In this document: in pieces, positions 44,105-53,528 of the stretch
Layout of the letters: each line of letters opens with the position of its first letter
How positions within the stretch are numbered: the stretch's first letter is position 1
NCBI GenBank assembly: GCA_021373025.1
Contig: JAJFTL010000037.1
Location: forward strand, 1 to 64,000
Direction of reading: 5' to 3'
DNA: 64,000 bases
Source of the DNA: a bacterium
GTDB taxonomy: Bacteria > Caldisericota > Caldisericia > Cryosericales > Cryosericaceae
Translations under genes and position numbers: made by a program
Notes under the pieces: model-generated
The model's database searches: none
Told to the model about the DNA's origin: nothing
What the model saw: the letters and a program-made list of their open reading frames with translations, nothing else

Positions 44105-44892
44105 GGGTTGATCAAGAAGTCAAGCGGACGCTGATCTTCATCTGTGGCAGTCGGCAGCAAGGCGACCTTGGGAAGAGACGCTTTCAGAACTTCAATCAGC
44201 GAAGTTGACGCTGCATTCATCGCGTCGAGCACCTCCTTGTGAGTCAGAGGAGACGCACTTATGCCTGCTGCGTAGTTGGTAATGATACCAAGGGTCTGGT
44301 ATTCAAGCCCAGCTTCACGTGCGAGTGTCACCTCTGGCACCCCCGTCATGCCGACCACCGAGCCACCCATCATTGCATACATGCGCACTTCCTGAGGAGA
44401 CTCAAAACGTGGACCCTCGGCTGCCACGTACACTTCACCTGTATGAACCAACAGTCCCAGCCTTGACATCTCAGTCACCAGAACATCGGTGATGGCTGCG
44501 CTGTAGGGATGCGTCATGTCGGTATGAACCACCCTCCCAACCCCGAAGAACGTCTGGGCACGTGCCTTGGTGAAATCCAGGAACCCTTGTATCAATGCGT
44601 AGGACCCTGGGCAAAGAGATTCCTTCAGCGATCCGACCGCACTTGTCGTCACCACGTTCCTGACTCCAAGCATATAGAGTGCCATGATGTTTGCCCGATA
44701 GTTAATCAGATGCGGGGGTACAACATGTCCTTCCCCGTGCCGCTTTAGTATACACACCTCTGCAGCATCCATGGTGCCACGTACGTAGTCTACTTCGCCA
44801 AAGGGGGTTGTGACAGTGGACCGCCTCGCATCGGATAGAAGCTGTATGCTATCGACGCCTGTGCCAACGATGAGACCGACCGGTCTGGACAT
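44101..44892 (-). CDS. mtnP: MTA/MTI phosphorylase (MtnP family), inosine-type active site
   Basis: The 263-residue trimeric purine-nucleoside phosphorylase family member splits 5'-methylthio-nucleosides from polyamine or AdoMet metabolism. It has HGEGHVVPPHLINYRANI, TSAVGSLKESLCPG and VAAEGPRFESPQEVRMY. The specificity loop reads GMTGVPEVTLAREAGLEYQ followed by IITNYAAG. Adenosine-specific enzymes have TDYDxW here, while Asn with Ala-Ala-Gly is seen in 6-oxopurine enzymes such as PNP and methylthioinosine phosphorylase. Methylthioinosine is therefore the likelier substrate. A near-consensus promoter lies upstream. Confidence 0.87.
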   Translation of the reverse strand: MSRPVGLIVGTGVDSIQLLSDARRSTVTTPFGEVDYVRGTMDAAEVCILKRHGEGHVVPPHLINYRANIMALYMLGVRNVVTTSAVGSLKESLCPGSYALIQGFLDFTKARAQTFFGVGRVVHTDMTHPYSAAITDVLVTEMSRLGLLVHTGEVYVAAEGPRFESPQEVRMYAMMGGSVVGMTGVPEVTLAREAGLEYQTLGIITNYAAGISASPLTHKEVLDAMNAASTSLIEVLKASLPKVALLPTATDEDQRPLDFLINP

Positions 44893-44930
44893 GGCTGCTC
44901 CTCAAGAAACAGTTGTTTAGTACCGTTGAA

Positions 44931-44958
44931 ATTATAGTTCCGAGAGTGGTGATGTCAA
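44931..44958 (-). promoter_or_regulatory. Promoter of the mtnP-thyX-tdh-kbl operon
   Basis: On the minus strand TTGACA (44958-44953), a 16-base spacer and TATAAT (44936-44931) form a consensus promoter about 40 bases before mtnP. It is divergent from the tRNA-Ala promoter 40 bases away. Confidence 0.85.
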
Positions 44959-44999
44959 CCCGGAATCAGGTTCCATGAAGCCTTGTTACAGCATGCGCT

Positions 45000-45027
45000 T
45001 TGACTAACACAGCAAATCTTGTATAAT
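45000..45027 (+). promoter_or_regulatory. Promoter of tRNA-Ala
   Basis: TTGACT (45000-45005), a 16-base spacer and TATAAT (45022-45027) stand 10 bases before the mature tRNA 5' end. Confidence 0.85.
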
Positions 45028-45037
45028 CAGTACGCAT

Positions 45038-45113
45038 GGGGCCGTGGCTCAGCTGGGAGAGCGCATCCCTCGCACGGATGAGGTCAGGGGTTCGAACCCC
45101 CTCGGCTCCACCA
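45038..45113 (+). tRNA. tRNA-Ala (anticodon CGC)
   Basis: The acceptor GGGGCCG pairs with CGGCTCC (one G-U pair). The D-arm is GCTCAGCTGGGAGAGC. The anticodon stem CATCC/GGATG encloses CTCGCAC, so the anticodon is CGC and reads GCG (Ala). The T-arm is AGGGG-TTCGAAC-CCCCT, and CCA is encoded at 111-113 of the 45.0-kb block. An antisense frame with a '[13 protein letters not shown]'-like peptide is the usual false ORF across tRNA genes. Confidence 0.97.
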
Positions 45114-45604
45114 ATTGACACTCATCTGAAGCAGTAGCTTTGGATGCGGCTTGGCGGTTGGAGTAAGACTTTTTCACCGAAATTGCTTGGGTCTTGCAAG
45201 ATCTATCTGACTTACAATGCTGCTGAACGTCCACAGCACGGTGGCTCGCATCAAGTCGAAGTCTACGTCAATGTGCTGCGCACTCGCATGCCACAACGTG
45301 ACCTTTTCTCAGTCGGTCATTAAACATGCCACAATCATTCGCCGAAGGAAGTCGAATCATCGGCCTGATCTTCTCCCATCCTCCGGGGGTTCAGCTTCAT
45401 CTCCGACCTGACCAGGCTGTGGGTTACAGGCTTTAGACCATGGTCAACCGTGAGAAGCAACTCCCAGACAGGCTCGATAATCTCGCGGACCGTGTCATGG
45501 GGCCCTTGGTGGCTCCGGTTTGTAGATGATGCACTAGTGTATCCCCACTTCGCGCCATGTTGCTCCGAAGCGCCATTTCCATAACTAAAGCAGCGTTCTT
45601 AGCA
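45114..45604. other. Intergenic stretch without a recognisable gene
   Basis: About 490 bases between tRNA-Ala and the VOC promoter. Short frames exist on both strands (for example minus 45645-45433, 70 codons), but none has a convincing ribosome site or family resemblance. No repeat of the tRNA 3' end is seen that would mark an attachment site. Confidence 0.5.
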
Positions 45605-45633
45605 TTGACAGTCAATATTCTACATGTTACAAT
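45605..45633 (+). promoter_or_regulatory. Promoter of the VOC gene
   Basis: TTGACA (45605-45610), a 17-base spacer and TACAAT (45628-45633) lie about 50 bases before the start codon. Confidence 0.85.
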
Positions 45634-45684
45634 CCGGGACGACAAAATGCATGGTTATTGTAGTCTTATGGAAAGGAGATTTCT

Positions 45685-46044
45685 ATGCATATTCGGCAAC
45701 TGACACTGATGGTCAGAAATCTTGAGAAGTCCATTGAGTTTTACGAAACGATCACAGAGCTGACTATTTCCCGTCGTCTTAAAGAGGGGCCTGGAGAGCT
45801 CGCATTTATGACGAACGGTGAAGGAGAGACGGAAATCGAATTGGTTTGCATGCCGCAGGCGCAGAAGTTTGAAGGAAAGGGTTTCTCTATTTGCTTCGTT
45901 ACGGACAAGTTGGACGCACTCCATGAGCTTGCACAGTCCAAAGGACTGAACCCTTCGGACATTAGAAACCCTGACCCTCAAAGCCGCTATTTCTATGTCT
46001 ATGATCCAGACGGAGTATCTTTGCAGTTGAGGCAGATAGTATAA
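45685..46044 (+). CDS. VOC superfamily protein (glyoxalase I-like)
   Basis: The 119-residue protein has the paired beta-alpha-beta-beta-beta modules of the vicinal-oxygen-chelate fold: HIRQLTLMVRNLEKSIEFYE at the start and RYFYVYDPDGVSLQLRQ at the end. Metal-site candidates are His2, Glu51 or Glu53 in ETEIELVC and Gln113 at the C-terminus. The nearest named relatives are lactoylglutathione lyase-like proteins, but substrate and even catalysis are uncertain. AAAGGAG precedes the ATG. It is monocistronic, with its own promoter and a hairpin after it, and is the only plus-strand protein gene in the 27-64 kb region. Confidence 0.88.
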   Translation: MHIRQLTLMVRNLEKSIEFYETITELTISRRLKEGPGELAFMTNGEGETEIELVCMPQAQKFEGKGFSICFVTDKLDALHELAQSKGLNPSDIRNPDPQSRYFYVYDPDGVSLQLRQIV

Positions 46045-46060
46045 GGTTCCGATAACTCAT

Positions 46061-46088
46061 AGGTCACTGAGGTTCCTCTTGGTGACCT
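46061..46088 (+). terminator. Hairpin after the VOC gene
   Basis: AGGTCAC (46061-46067) pairs with GTGACCT (46082-46088), with an inner GAGG/CCTC stem. It lies 17 bases after the VOC stop. Only short T runs follow, so it may be a weak or Rho-assisted terminator. Confidence 0.5.
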
Positions 46089-46375
46089 TACCTGCGTCGA
46101 TATACACTGCCTGTAGACGCCTCGGCGAAAGGACTGCACTGCCTTGGGACTTGCCGGCAGGATGAGGACTTCTTCCGCATATTCTACGTTGATACTTGCG
46201 CTACGTCCGACGGCACAGGAGACCTCTGGGTAGACAGGAGACAGATGACCTGCTCCAAGGGGTCAGCAGGCGGCACCTCTTGCTCGAGTACGATTGCGAC
46301 TCTCTTGCATGCCGGATACTGTTCCTCTGAACTCCGCTACTGAACAATACTCAGCTGCACCGAGCGAGGGACCAG
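46089..46375. other. Intergenic remainder between VOC and rel
   Basis: With the hairpin before it, the gap between the convergent VOC and rel genes is 331 bases. A minus-strand frame running from about 46270 down into the VOC gene looks coding-like (for example NVEYAEEVLILPASPKAVQS), but it follows a stop, has no start codon and resembles nothing I know. It may be a gene remnant or chance. Confidence 0.4.
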
Positions 46376-48397
46376 CTACTGTTGCTTGACAGAGATGACA
46401 GAAGTCAACGCCCTCAGCGCATCCATGATCTGTCGGTAGGTACCCTCGTCTGAGAATTCTGCGACTATTTTGATCTGTGTCCTCGCTGGTTCGCCTTTCT
46501 TTCTGAACATGGAAATGTGATCAGCGCTTTTCATATATTTGATATTGATATCTCGTTTTGCAAACTCCTCAGACACCTGGTAGAGCACGCCAGGGACATT
46601 CAACGTTTCGATGACAACCGTTCTCTCACGCGCTTTTCGTGGAATCATCTCCCAGTGTGCTTCGACAAGGCGCTCGGGCTCCATGGCTAGCGACGGGATG
46701 TTGACACAGTCCGCCCTGTGAATGGTCACGCCTCTCCCACGTGTCACGTAGCCTAGGATCTCGTCAGGATAGGCTGGGTTGCAGCAGGCAGCCATAATCA
46801 GCGGCAGCGTCGCATCTCCCCGCACAACAACCCGAAATCCACTGTCCGTTACGGTACGGTGATAGGAGGAGGAGCGGGTCACTGGCGACCGCGGACGCTC
46901 CTGCACTTCAGATTTCTCCGGAATCGCGTGCTCCAGTTCCTTCTTCCGAAGGTATGCTCGAATGTGCGCCTTGGTCGAGGCCGCCTTGACAAACTTCAGC
47001 CAATCGGATTTGGGTCCTCCGGAATTTCGAGAGGTGATAATCTGAACGCGGTCGCCGGTCACCAGCTGAGTGTCGATCGGCACGATGCGGTCGTTGACTT
47101 TGGCTCCGACCAGATTATTGCCGATATCTGTGTGGATATGGTACGCGAAGTCCACGGGTGTCGAGCCAACCGGCAAGTTGATGACGTCTCCCTTGGGTGT
47201 GAATACCAGGACCTCGTCGCTGAAAACATCGACCTTCACCCTGTCGATAAATTCGCCGCTGCTACGCACGTCCTTCTGCCAGTCGACCAACTGGTGCAAC
47301 CAGGCGAAGCGCTCAGAATCCACGAAGTCAGCAGCCTTGCCCTCCTTGTACTTCCAGTGCGCAGCTACCCCCATCTCATCAACTTCATGCATGCGCTTTG
47401 TTCGGATCTGGATCTCCAGCGGTTCACCATTCGAACCTATTACTGTCGTATGCAGTGATTGGTAGCCATTCGGTTTCGGAAGCGCAATGTAATCCTTCAC
47501 TCGCCCAGGGACCACGGTAAAGGCCTCATGCACATACCCTAGGATCAGATAGCACTCCGGAATGGTCCCCACAAGGATCCGCACGGCTGTTAGATCGTAG
47601 ATTTCATCAAACGTCTTGCCCTGCTGGACCATCTTGCGATAGATGCTGTAGAGGTTCTTGGGTCGTCCCGAGACCTGTGCATGAATACCCTTTTCTTCGA
47701 GCAAACTCTGAATCTGCACAATGGTCTTCTGAACGAAGGCCTCCCGTTCTGCTCTCTTGGCTGCGACAAGTCCAGCGAGCCTCGCGTATTCGTCGGGGTT
47801 CAAATAGCGAAACGCAAGGTCCTCCAGTTCCCACTTGAGCTCATAGATTCCAAGCCGATGCGCAAGCGGAACGTAGATTTCCATGGTCTCCTGCGCAATA
47901 CGCTGCCGCTTGTCCTCACTGAGATACTGCAGCGTCCGCATGTTGTCAAGCCGGTCTGCGAGCTTGATGAAGACAACCCGCAAGTCGGCCGCCATGGCAA
48001 GAAGGATTTTGCGCACATTTTCCAGGTTGTTCTCTTCGCGAGACAAATAATTCAGTTCATGCAGTTTCGTGACTCCCTCAACGAGCGATGCAACATTCGC
48101 GCCAAAGCCCTCCTCGATCTCCTTGCTCGCGGTCACGGTATCCTCCAGCACGTCGTGGAGCAAACACGCAGCATAGGTCTCTGAATCGAGGCGATACGCG
48201 GCAAGGATCAGCGCTGCATTGATGGGATGCAGTATATAGGGAGTGCCGGAGGCACGTTTCTGATCCCCATGCCTCTGGCGCGCAAACACAAACGCTCGTT
48301 CCACAATGGCTGTCTCCTCTGGAGACAGCCAGCCTTGAAGCGTCGTTATGAGATTCTGGTACGCTGTATCAACGTCAAACTCAGTATCAAGCTTCAA
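46376..48397 (-). CDS. rel: Bifunctional (p)ppGpp synthetase/hydrolase
   Basis: The 673-residue RSH protein has an HD hydrolase domain (residues about 25-180, with YILHPINAALILAAYRLDS and CLLHDVLEDT), a synthetase domain (about 240-350, with YDLTAVRILVG and KPNGYQSLHTTV), a TGS domain (about 390-450, with VFTPKGDVINLPVGSTPVDF) and a C-terminal ACT domain. Both catalytic centres look intact, so it should make and break the alarmone. At 673 residues it is shorter than most Rel proteins (about 720-750), mainly between TGS and ACT. It overlaps apt by 4 bases. Confidence 0.95.
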   Translation of the reverse strand: MKLDTEFDVDTAYQNLITTLQGWLSPEETAIVERAFVFARQRHGDQKRASGTPYILHPINAALILAAYRLDSETYAACLLHDVLEDTVTASKEIEEGFGANVASLVEGVTKLHELNYLSREENNLENVRKILLAMAADLRVVFIKLADRLDNMRTLQYLSEDKRQRIAQETMEIYVPLAHRLGIYELKWELEDLAFRYLNPDEYARLAGLVAAKRAEREAFVQKTIVQIQSLLEEKGIHAQVSGRPKNLYSIYRKMVQQGKTFDEIYDLTAVRILVGTIPECYLILGYVHEAFTVVPGRVKDYIALPKPNGYQSLHTTVIGSNGEPLEIQIRTKRMHEVDEMGVAAHWKYKEGKAADFVDSERFAWLHQLVDWQKDVRSSGEFIDRVKVDVFSDEVLVFTPKGDVINLPVGSTPVDFAYHIHTDIGNNLVGAKVNDRIVPIDTQLVTGDRVQIITSRNSGGPKSDWLKFVKAASTKAHIRAYLRKKELEHAIPEKSEVQERPRSPVTRSSSYHRTVTDSGFRVVVRGDATLPLIMAACCNPAYPDEILGYVTRGRGVTIHRADCVNIPSLAMEPERLVEAHWEMIPRKARERTVVIETLNVPGVLYQVSEEFAKRDINIKYMKSADHISMFRKKGEPARTQIKIVAEFSDEGTYRQIMDALRALTSVISVKQQ

Positions 48398-48906
48398 AGC
48401 TCAAGCAGCGAGACGACCCTTCCACCACTCAGCTTGCTGGCTCCACCGAGATCCTTAAGCGTCACAAGGAATGCGTAGGCAATGATGTCGCCGCCCAATG
48501 ATTGCACAAGGTCGGCCGTAGCACTCACCGTCCCACCAGTGGCCAGAAGGTCATCGACGATGAGGATGCGCTCACCCGGTTTAATAGCGTCTTCATGCAT
48601 CTCAAGAATCGAGACACCATATTCGAGTTCGTATTCCTTGCGAACTGACTTGTAGGGAAGCTTCCCTGGCTTGCGGGCAGGCACAAAGCCAACGTGAAGA
48701 GCGTAGGCCAGTGCAGCTCCAATGATGAATCCGCGCGCTTCTACGGCGACGATCTTGTCGATGCTGTCGCCGCTAAACTCCTTTGTCAGTTCATCAACGG
48801 CGAAGCCGAATGCCTCGGCATTCCCCATGAGCGGTGTGAGGTCTCTGAAGATAATCCCTTTCTGAGGAAAGTCAGGTATGTCGCGTATAAAATCTCTCAG
48901 ATTCAT
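48394..48906 (-). CDS. apt: Adenine phosphoribosyltransferase
   Basis: This 170-residue enzyme salvages adenine to AMP with PRPP. Start ATG 48906 follows GGAGG by 4 bases and gives the usual N-terminus MNLRDFIRDIPDFPQKGIIF. VEARGFIIGAALAYAL and the PRPP loop ILIVDDLLATGGTV are present. The apt-rel pair is common in Firmicutes and relatives. Confidence 0.96.
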   Translation of the reverse strand: MNLRDFIRDIPDFPQKGIIFRDLTPLMGNAEAFGFAVDELTKEFSGDSIDKIVAVEARGFIIGAALAYALHVGFVPARKPGKLPYKSVRKEYELEYGVSILEMHEDAIKPGERILIVDDLLATGGTVSATADLVQSLGGDIIAYAFLVTLKDLGGASKLSGGRVVSLLEL

Positions 48907-48950
48907 GCTACCTCCTGCATTATCCTGTGCTGTCCAGAAACCTGACCAAA

Positions 48951-49880
48951 CTACGCTTTCTGCAGAACTGCCGCTTTTTCTCTGCCCTGTACCCAACGAA
49001 CGAGGAGCGGCGTAGAGATATAAATGGACGAGTACGTACCGGAGATGACTCCGACCAGCAGTGTCGTCGAGAAGTCACGGATCGGTGAACCGCCCATTAT
49101 AAACAGGACCAGGACGGCAAGAAATGTCGTAAAGGATGTGTTGAATGAACGCATCCATGTCTCGGTGACTGCGGCGTTCGCAAGTTTGTCAAATGGTTCT
49201 TTTGGGCCACGATACCGCAATTTCTCGCGGATACGATCCATCACGACGACGCCATCCTGCACTGAATACGTAACAATCGCTAAGAACGCGCCAACGAACG
49301 GCGCATTCAGAGGCACCCGGAAGAGCGCAAGAACGCCAAGGACGACCAAGATGTCATGCACCATACCCAGAATTGTCGCAAGCCCGAATGAGAATTTGAA
49401 GCGAACCGAAATATACAGCAATGTAAACAGCAATGAGAGCCCCAATGCCAAACTAGATCGACGCAAGAGGTCCCGGCCGATCACCGGAGCAATTGAGGTA
49501 ATTTCTTTCGTTCCAGCATCGACAGCACCATATTTGGCAACGATTTGATCGATGATCTTCCCGCTTACGGCCGGATCAATCTCGTTCGCTTCCAGTTTCA
49601 TCGTAATGCCATTTGTTCCAGCCCGCTGGACGGTCACATTGGAGTACCCGTTTGCAGCCAGGATATCTCGCACAACCGTTTCATCGGGAGCTTTCGCGAA
49701 CGACGCGTTAATGACGGTTCCGCCAATGAAATCAATGCCAAGCCTGAGCGGTGAACCGAAGCTGAAAATGTTCACGACCATAGCCACAATGCCGATAGCA
49801 ATGATCACGGACGATACCGTAAACCACGTGCGCGTCCTGCCAACAATGTCCCAGGTCAGGATTCTCTCTCTGAACGTCAT
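48951..49880 (-). CDS. secF: Protein translocase subunit SecF
   Basis: The 309-residue protein has six membrane segments and a small extracytoplasmic domain after the first (LGIDFIGGTVINASFAKAP to about residue 130). The family block VITYSVQDGVVVMDRIREKL and RSFNTSFTTFLAVLVLFIMG follow. With SecD it uses ion flow to pull proteins out of the Sec channel. It lies 11 bases after secD. Confidence 0.95.
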   Translation of the reverse strand: MTFRERILTWDIVGRTRTWFTVSSVIIAIGIVAMVVNIFSFGSPLRLGIDFIGGTVINASFAKAPDETVVRDILAANGYSNVTVQRAGTNGITMKLEANEIDPAVSGKIIDQIVAKYGAVDAGTKEITSIAPVIGRDLLRRSSLALGLSLLFTLLYISVRFKFSFGLATILGMVHDILVVLGVLALFRVPLNAPFVGAFLAIVTYSVQDGVVVMDRIREKLRYRGPKEPFDKLANAAVTETWMRSFNTSFTTFLAVLVLFIMGGSPIRDFSTTLLVGVISGTYSSIYISTPLLVRWVQGREKAAVLQKA

Positions 49881-49891
49881 AGCAGCACCGC

Positions 49892-51130
49892 CTAACCGAG
49901 GAATTTCCTGCTGTTCTTGGCAATAGCAGGAGTCAGCAGAAGGTCAACCAGCGTATGGCTGGCAAATACAGCCGTGAACATACTCGCAAGAACGCCAAGC
50001 GAAAGTGTCACGGCAAATCCGCGGACGGTGCCGGTCCCGAAGTAAAAGAGGAACGCGGTGCCTACGAGCACAGTCAGGTTAGAGTCAAAGACAGCTCGGA
50101 ATGCTTTGGAAAAGCCTGCTCCGATTGCACCCTTGACCGTCTTCTTCAGCCCAAGTTCTTCGCGAATACGTTCGAAAATAATGCAGTTTGCATCAACCGC
50201 CATGCCGATCGACAGGATTGCACCTCCGATAGCAGGAAGTGATAGCGTTGCGTGCAGCACCAGGTACGCAGCCATAAGGATGTCGGCGTAGATAACAAGA
50301 GCTACGCCGGAGACAATGCCCAGATACCGGTACGAAAAGAACATCCACAGAATAACAAGGACAAACGCGATCAGTGCAGCCAGTATGCTGCTGCGTTTGA
50401 ACGCACTGCCCAACGAAGGGCCAACGACTTCTTCAGAGATCGCCACGAGCTTGACAGGAAGCGCTCCGCTCTTGAGCAGGAGCGCGTAGTTGCTTGCTTC
50501 CTGCGCAGTAAATCCACCGGTGATGACGCCTGCACCATCAGTGATGGCAGACTCAACTGTCGGACTCATGAGGAGCTGACCATCCAGATAGATGGAGATT
50601 TTCTTGCCAATGTTCGCTTGCGTAGCGGCCGCGAAGGCCGTCTTGCCCGCATCATTGAGAGTGAATGAGATTTCTGGCTGTCCAAGGGTGTCCTGCGCCT
50701 GGCTGAACACCAGTTTGGCATCCACGAGGTCCTTGCCACTCACAACGACTGTACCGTCCTCGGTCTTGAACTCAAGCAACGCTGTCTTTCCAATAATCTC
50801 CTTCGCGCGTTCGGGATCCTGCCATCCAGGCAACTCAACAAGAATTCTGTTGGAAGTTGAACCCTCACGGACTGCCACGGCCTCGCTCACTCCCAATGCA
50901 TTAATGCGCTTATCGATGACACCGACAGCAGCATCGATAGCGTCACTCGTAGCTTTGACAGAGGCAGTGTCTTGCGCTTCAAGCACAATACGCACACCGC
51001 CACTAAGGTCAAGACCAAACTTGGGAACGAGCTTCGGGTTCTTGGCGATCAATCCTTCATAATTGATCACTCCAGCCACTACAGCCACAACAATCACAAA
51101 AATAAGACTCGCTGTTACCTTCGACCGCAT
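49892..51130 (-). CDS. secD: Protein translocase subunit SecD
   Basis: The 412-residue protein has an N-terminal membrane segment, then GLDLSGGVRIVLEAQD, a P1 domain (about residues 40-230) and five C-terminal membrane segments with AIGGAILSIGMAVDANCIIF and ERIREEL. Asp-Ala in MAVDAN is the proton/sodium-relay region. I start at ATG 51130, 7 bases after GGAGG; the frame is open nine codons further. yajC, often between tgt and secD, is absent; an own promoter stands there instead. Confidence 0.95.
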   Translation of the reverse strand: MRSKVTASLIFVIVVAVVAGVINYEGLIAKNPKLVPKFGLDLSGGVRIVLEAQDTASVKATSDAIDAAVGVIDKRINALGVSEAVAVREGSTSNRILVELPGWQDPERAKEIIGKTALLEFKTEDGTVVVSGKDLVDAKLVFSQAQDTLGQPEISFTLNDAGKTAFAAATQANIGKKISIYLDGQLLMSPTVESAITDGAGVITGGFTAQEASNYALLLKSGALPVKLVAISEEVVGPSLGSAFKRSSILAALIAFVLVILWMFFSYRYLGIVSGVALVIYADILMAAYLVLHATLSLPAIGGAILSIGMAVDANCIIFERIREELGLKKTVKGAIGAGFSKAFRAVFDSNLTVLVGTAFLFYFGTGTVRGFAVTLSLGVLASMFTAVFASHTLVDLLLTPAIAKNSRKFLG

Positions 51131-51161
51131 TAGCGTTCCTCCTGGTTTCGACAACACATGA

Positions 51162-51190
51162 AATGTACATCAAATAGGGCTCAGTGTCAA
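51162..51190 (-). promoter_or_regulatory. Promoter of secD-secF(-apt-rel)
   Basis: On the minus strand TTGACA (51190-51185), a 17-base spacer and TACATT (51167-51162) lie about 30 bases before the secD start, in the gap after tgt. Confidence 0.7.
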
Positions 51191-51215
51191 TGCAGAAGCG
51201 CAAACATCAAGCATG

Positions 51216-52349
<1,134 letters not shown>

Positions 52350-53372
52350 CTACAGGATCAGCATGGCGTCGCCAAAACTGAAGAACCGGTACCGCTCTCG
52401 TATGGCTTCGTGATAGGCCGCCCACATCAGATCCATGCCCATGAAAGCTCCTACGAGCATGAGAAGTGTGGACTTGGGCAAATGAAAATTGGTCACCAGA
52501 TGATCAAATCCATGGAAGTCATAAGGAGGGTAGATGAAGATACCTGTCTCTCCAGCACCTGACCTGACGGTTCCATCCTTGTCGATGCACGACTCCAGCG
52601 TTCTCACCACCGTCGTGCCAATGGCTGTTACGGCCCGATGCTTCGCGCGGGCATCATTGACTGCCCTTGCTGTCTCCTCCGGCAATGTGAATCGCTCCGT
52701 GTGCATGTGATGGGTTTCGATTACATTGACTCGAACTGGTTGAAATGTTCCCAGGCCAACATTGAGGGTAACGTGCTCAATACTCACTCCGGCGTTTCGA
52801 ATCCCGGTCAGTAAGTCGGGCGTAAAATGCAAGCCTGCCGTAGGAGCCGCGACTGAGCCCGGCTCCTTTGCGTAGACCGTCTGATATGCTTCCGGATCCT
52901 GTGGAAACTGTTTGATGTACGGGGGTATCTGCACACGTGCCAGTGCTCGAAACTCTTCACTTGTGTACGGATCACGAGAGAATTCAAGGAGCGCATCACC
53001 ATCGTCGTCACGTTCTATCAGACGCAAGCTGATATCAGAAGTGACCGTGCAAGTCTCCCCGACATGAAGACGCTTGAGGGGGCGCACAAGTGCAGTAAAG
53101 CGTGTTGGAGACTTGCGTCCCGTCAACAGAATGTCAATTGAGGCACCCGTCGTATCCTTGCGGCAGCTGAAACTTGCCTCGTTGACGCGTGTGTCATTGA
53201 TCACCATGACGTCCCCAGCAGACAAGTACGAGAGCAAGTCTCGGAAGTGCCTGTGCTCAATTGTTCCAGTAGCTCGGTCCACAACCATCAGACGAGCCAG
53301 ATCACGCCGTTCCAGAGGGATTTGTGCGATGAGCTCTTTCGGTAGATCGTAATTGAAATCCTCTATATTCAC
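52350..53372 (-). CDS. queA: S-adenosylmethionine:tRNA ribosyltransferase-isomerase
   Basis: This 340-residue enzyme adds the cyclopentene ring precursor from AdoMet to preQ1-tRNA. Landmarks are FNYDLPKELIAQIPLERRD, VMVINDTRV, AAPTAGLHFTPDLL, TLNVGLGTFQPVRV and NFHLPKSTLLMLVGAFMG. I choose GTG 53372 after AGGAAGG; the frame stays open 41 codons further but the usual N-terminus begins here. A promoter lies in the gap after hflX. Confidence 0.95.
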   Translation of the reverse strand: MNIEDFNYDLPKELIAQIPLERRDLARLMVVDRATGTIEHRHFRDLLSYLSAGDVMVINDTRVNEASFSCRKDTTGASIDILLTGRKSPTRFTALVRPLKRLHVGETCTVTSDISLRLIERDDDGDALLEFSRDPYTSEEFRALARVQIPPYIKQFPQDPEAYQTVYAKEPGSVAAPTAGLHFTPDLLTGIRNAGVSIEHVTLNVGLGTFQPVRVNVIETHHMHTERFTLPEETARAVNDARAKHRAVTAIGTTVVRTLESCIDKDGTVRSGAGETGIFIYPPYDFHGFDHLVTNFHLPKSTLLMLVGAFMGMDLMWAAYHEAIRERYRFFSFGDAMLIL

Positions 53373-53442
53373 CTGTTGTTCCTTCCTCTTTCTCCGATGT
53401 TTTGTGGCATACTGAGACTGCTCCTCGTTTTCAGCAGGATGC

Positions 53443-53469
53443 ATTATAGAGTGCTCCTGTGTTTGCCAA
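53443..53469 (-). promoter_or_regulatory. Promoter of queA-tgt
   Basis: On the minus strand TTGGCA (53469-53464) and TATAAT (53448-53443) are separated by 15 bases, slightly short. The start codon follows about 70 bases later. Confidence 0.55.
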
Positions 53470-53528
53470 GCGAAGCAGATAGCCCAAAGGTTCACATGCC
53501 CAGCACTCGATAAGGCTACCTGCCCGAA

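Noticed and set aside
45049-45234. Minus-strand frame with a [13 protein letters not shown]-like peptide
   Set aside because: Well-known false ORF on the strand opposite tRNA genes.
45433-45645. 70-codon minus-strand frame as a possible transposase remnant
   Set aside because: No transposase motif or terminal inverted repeat is visible.
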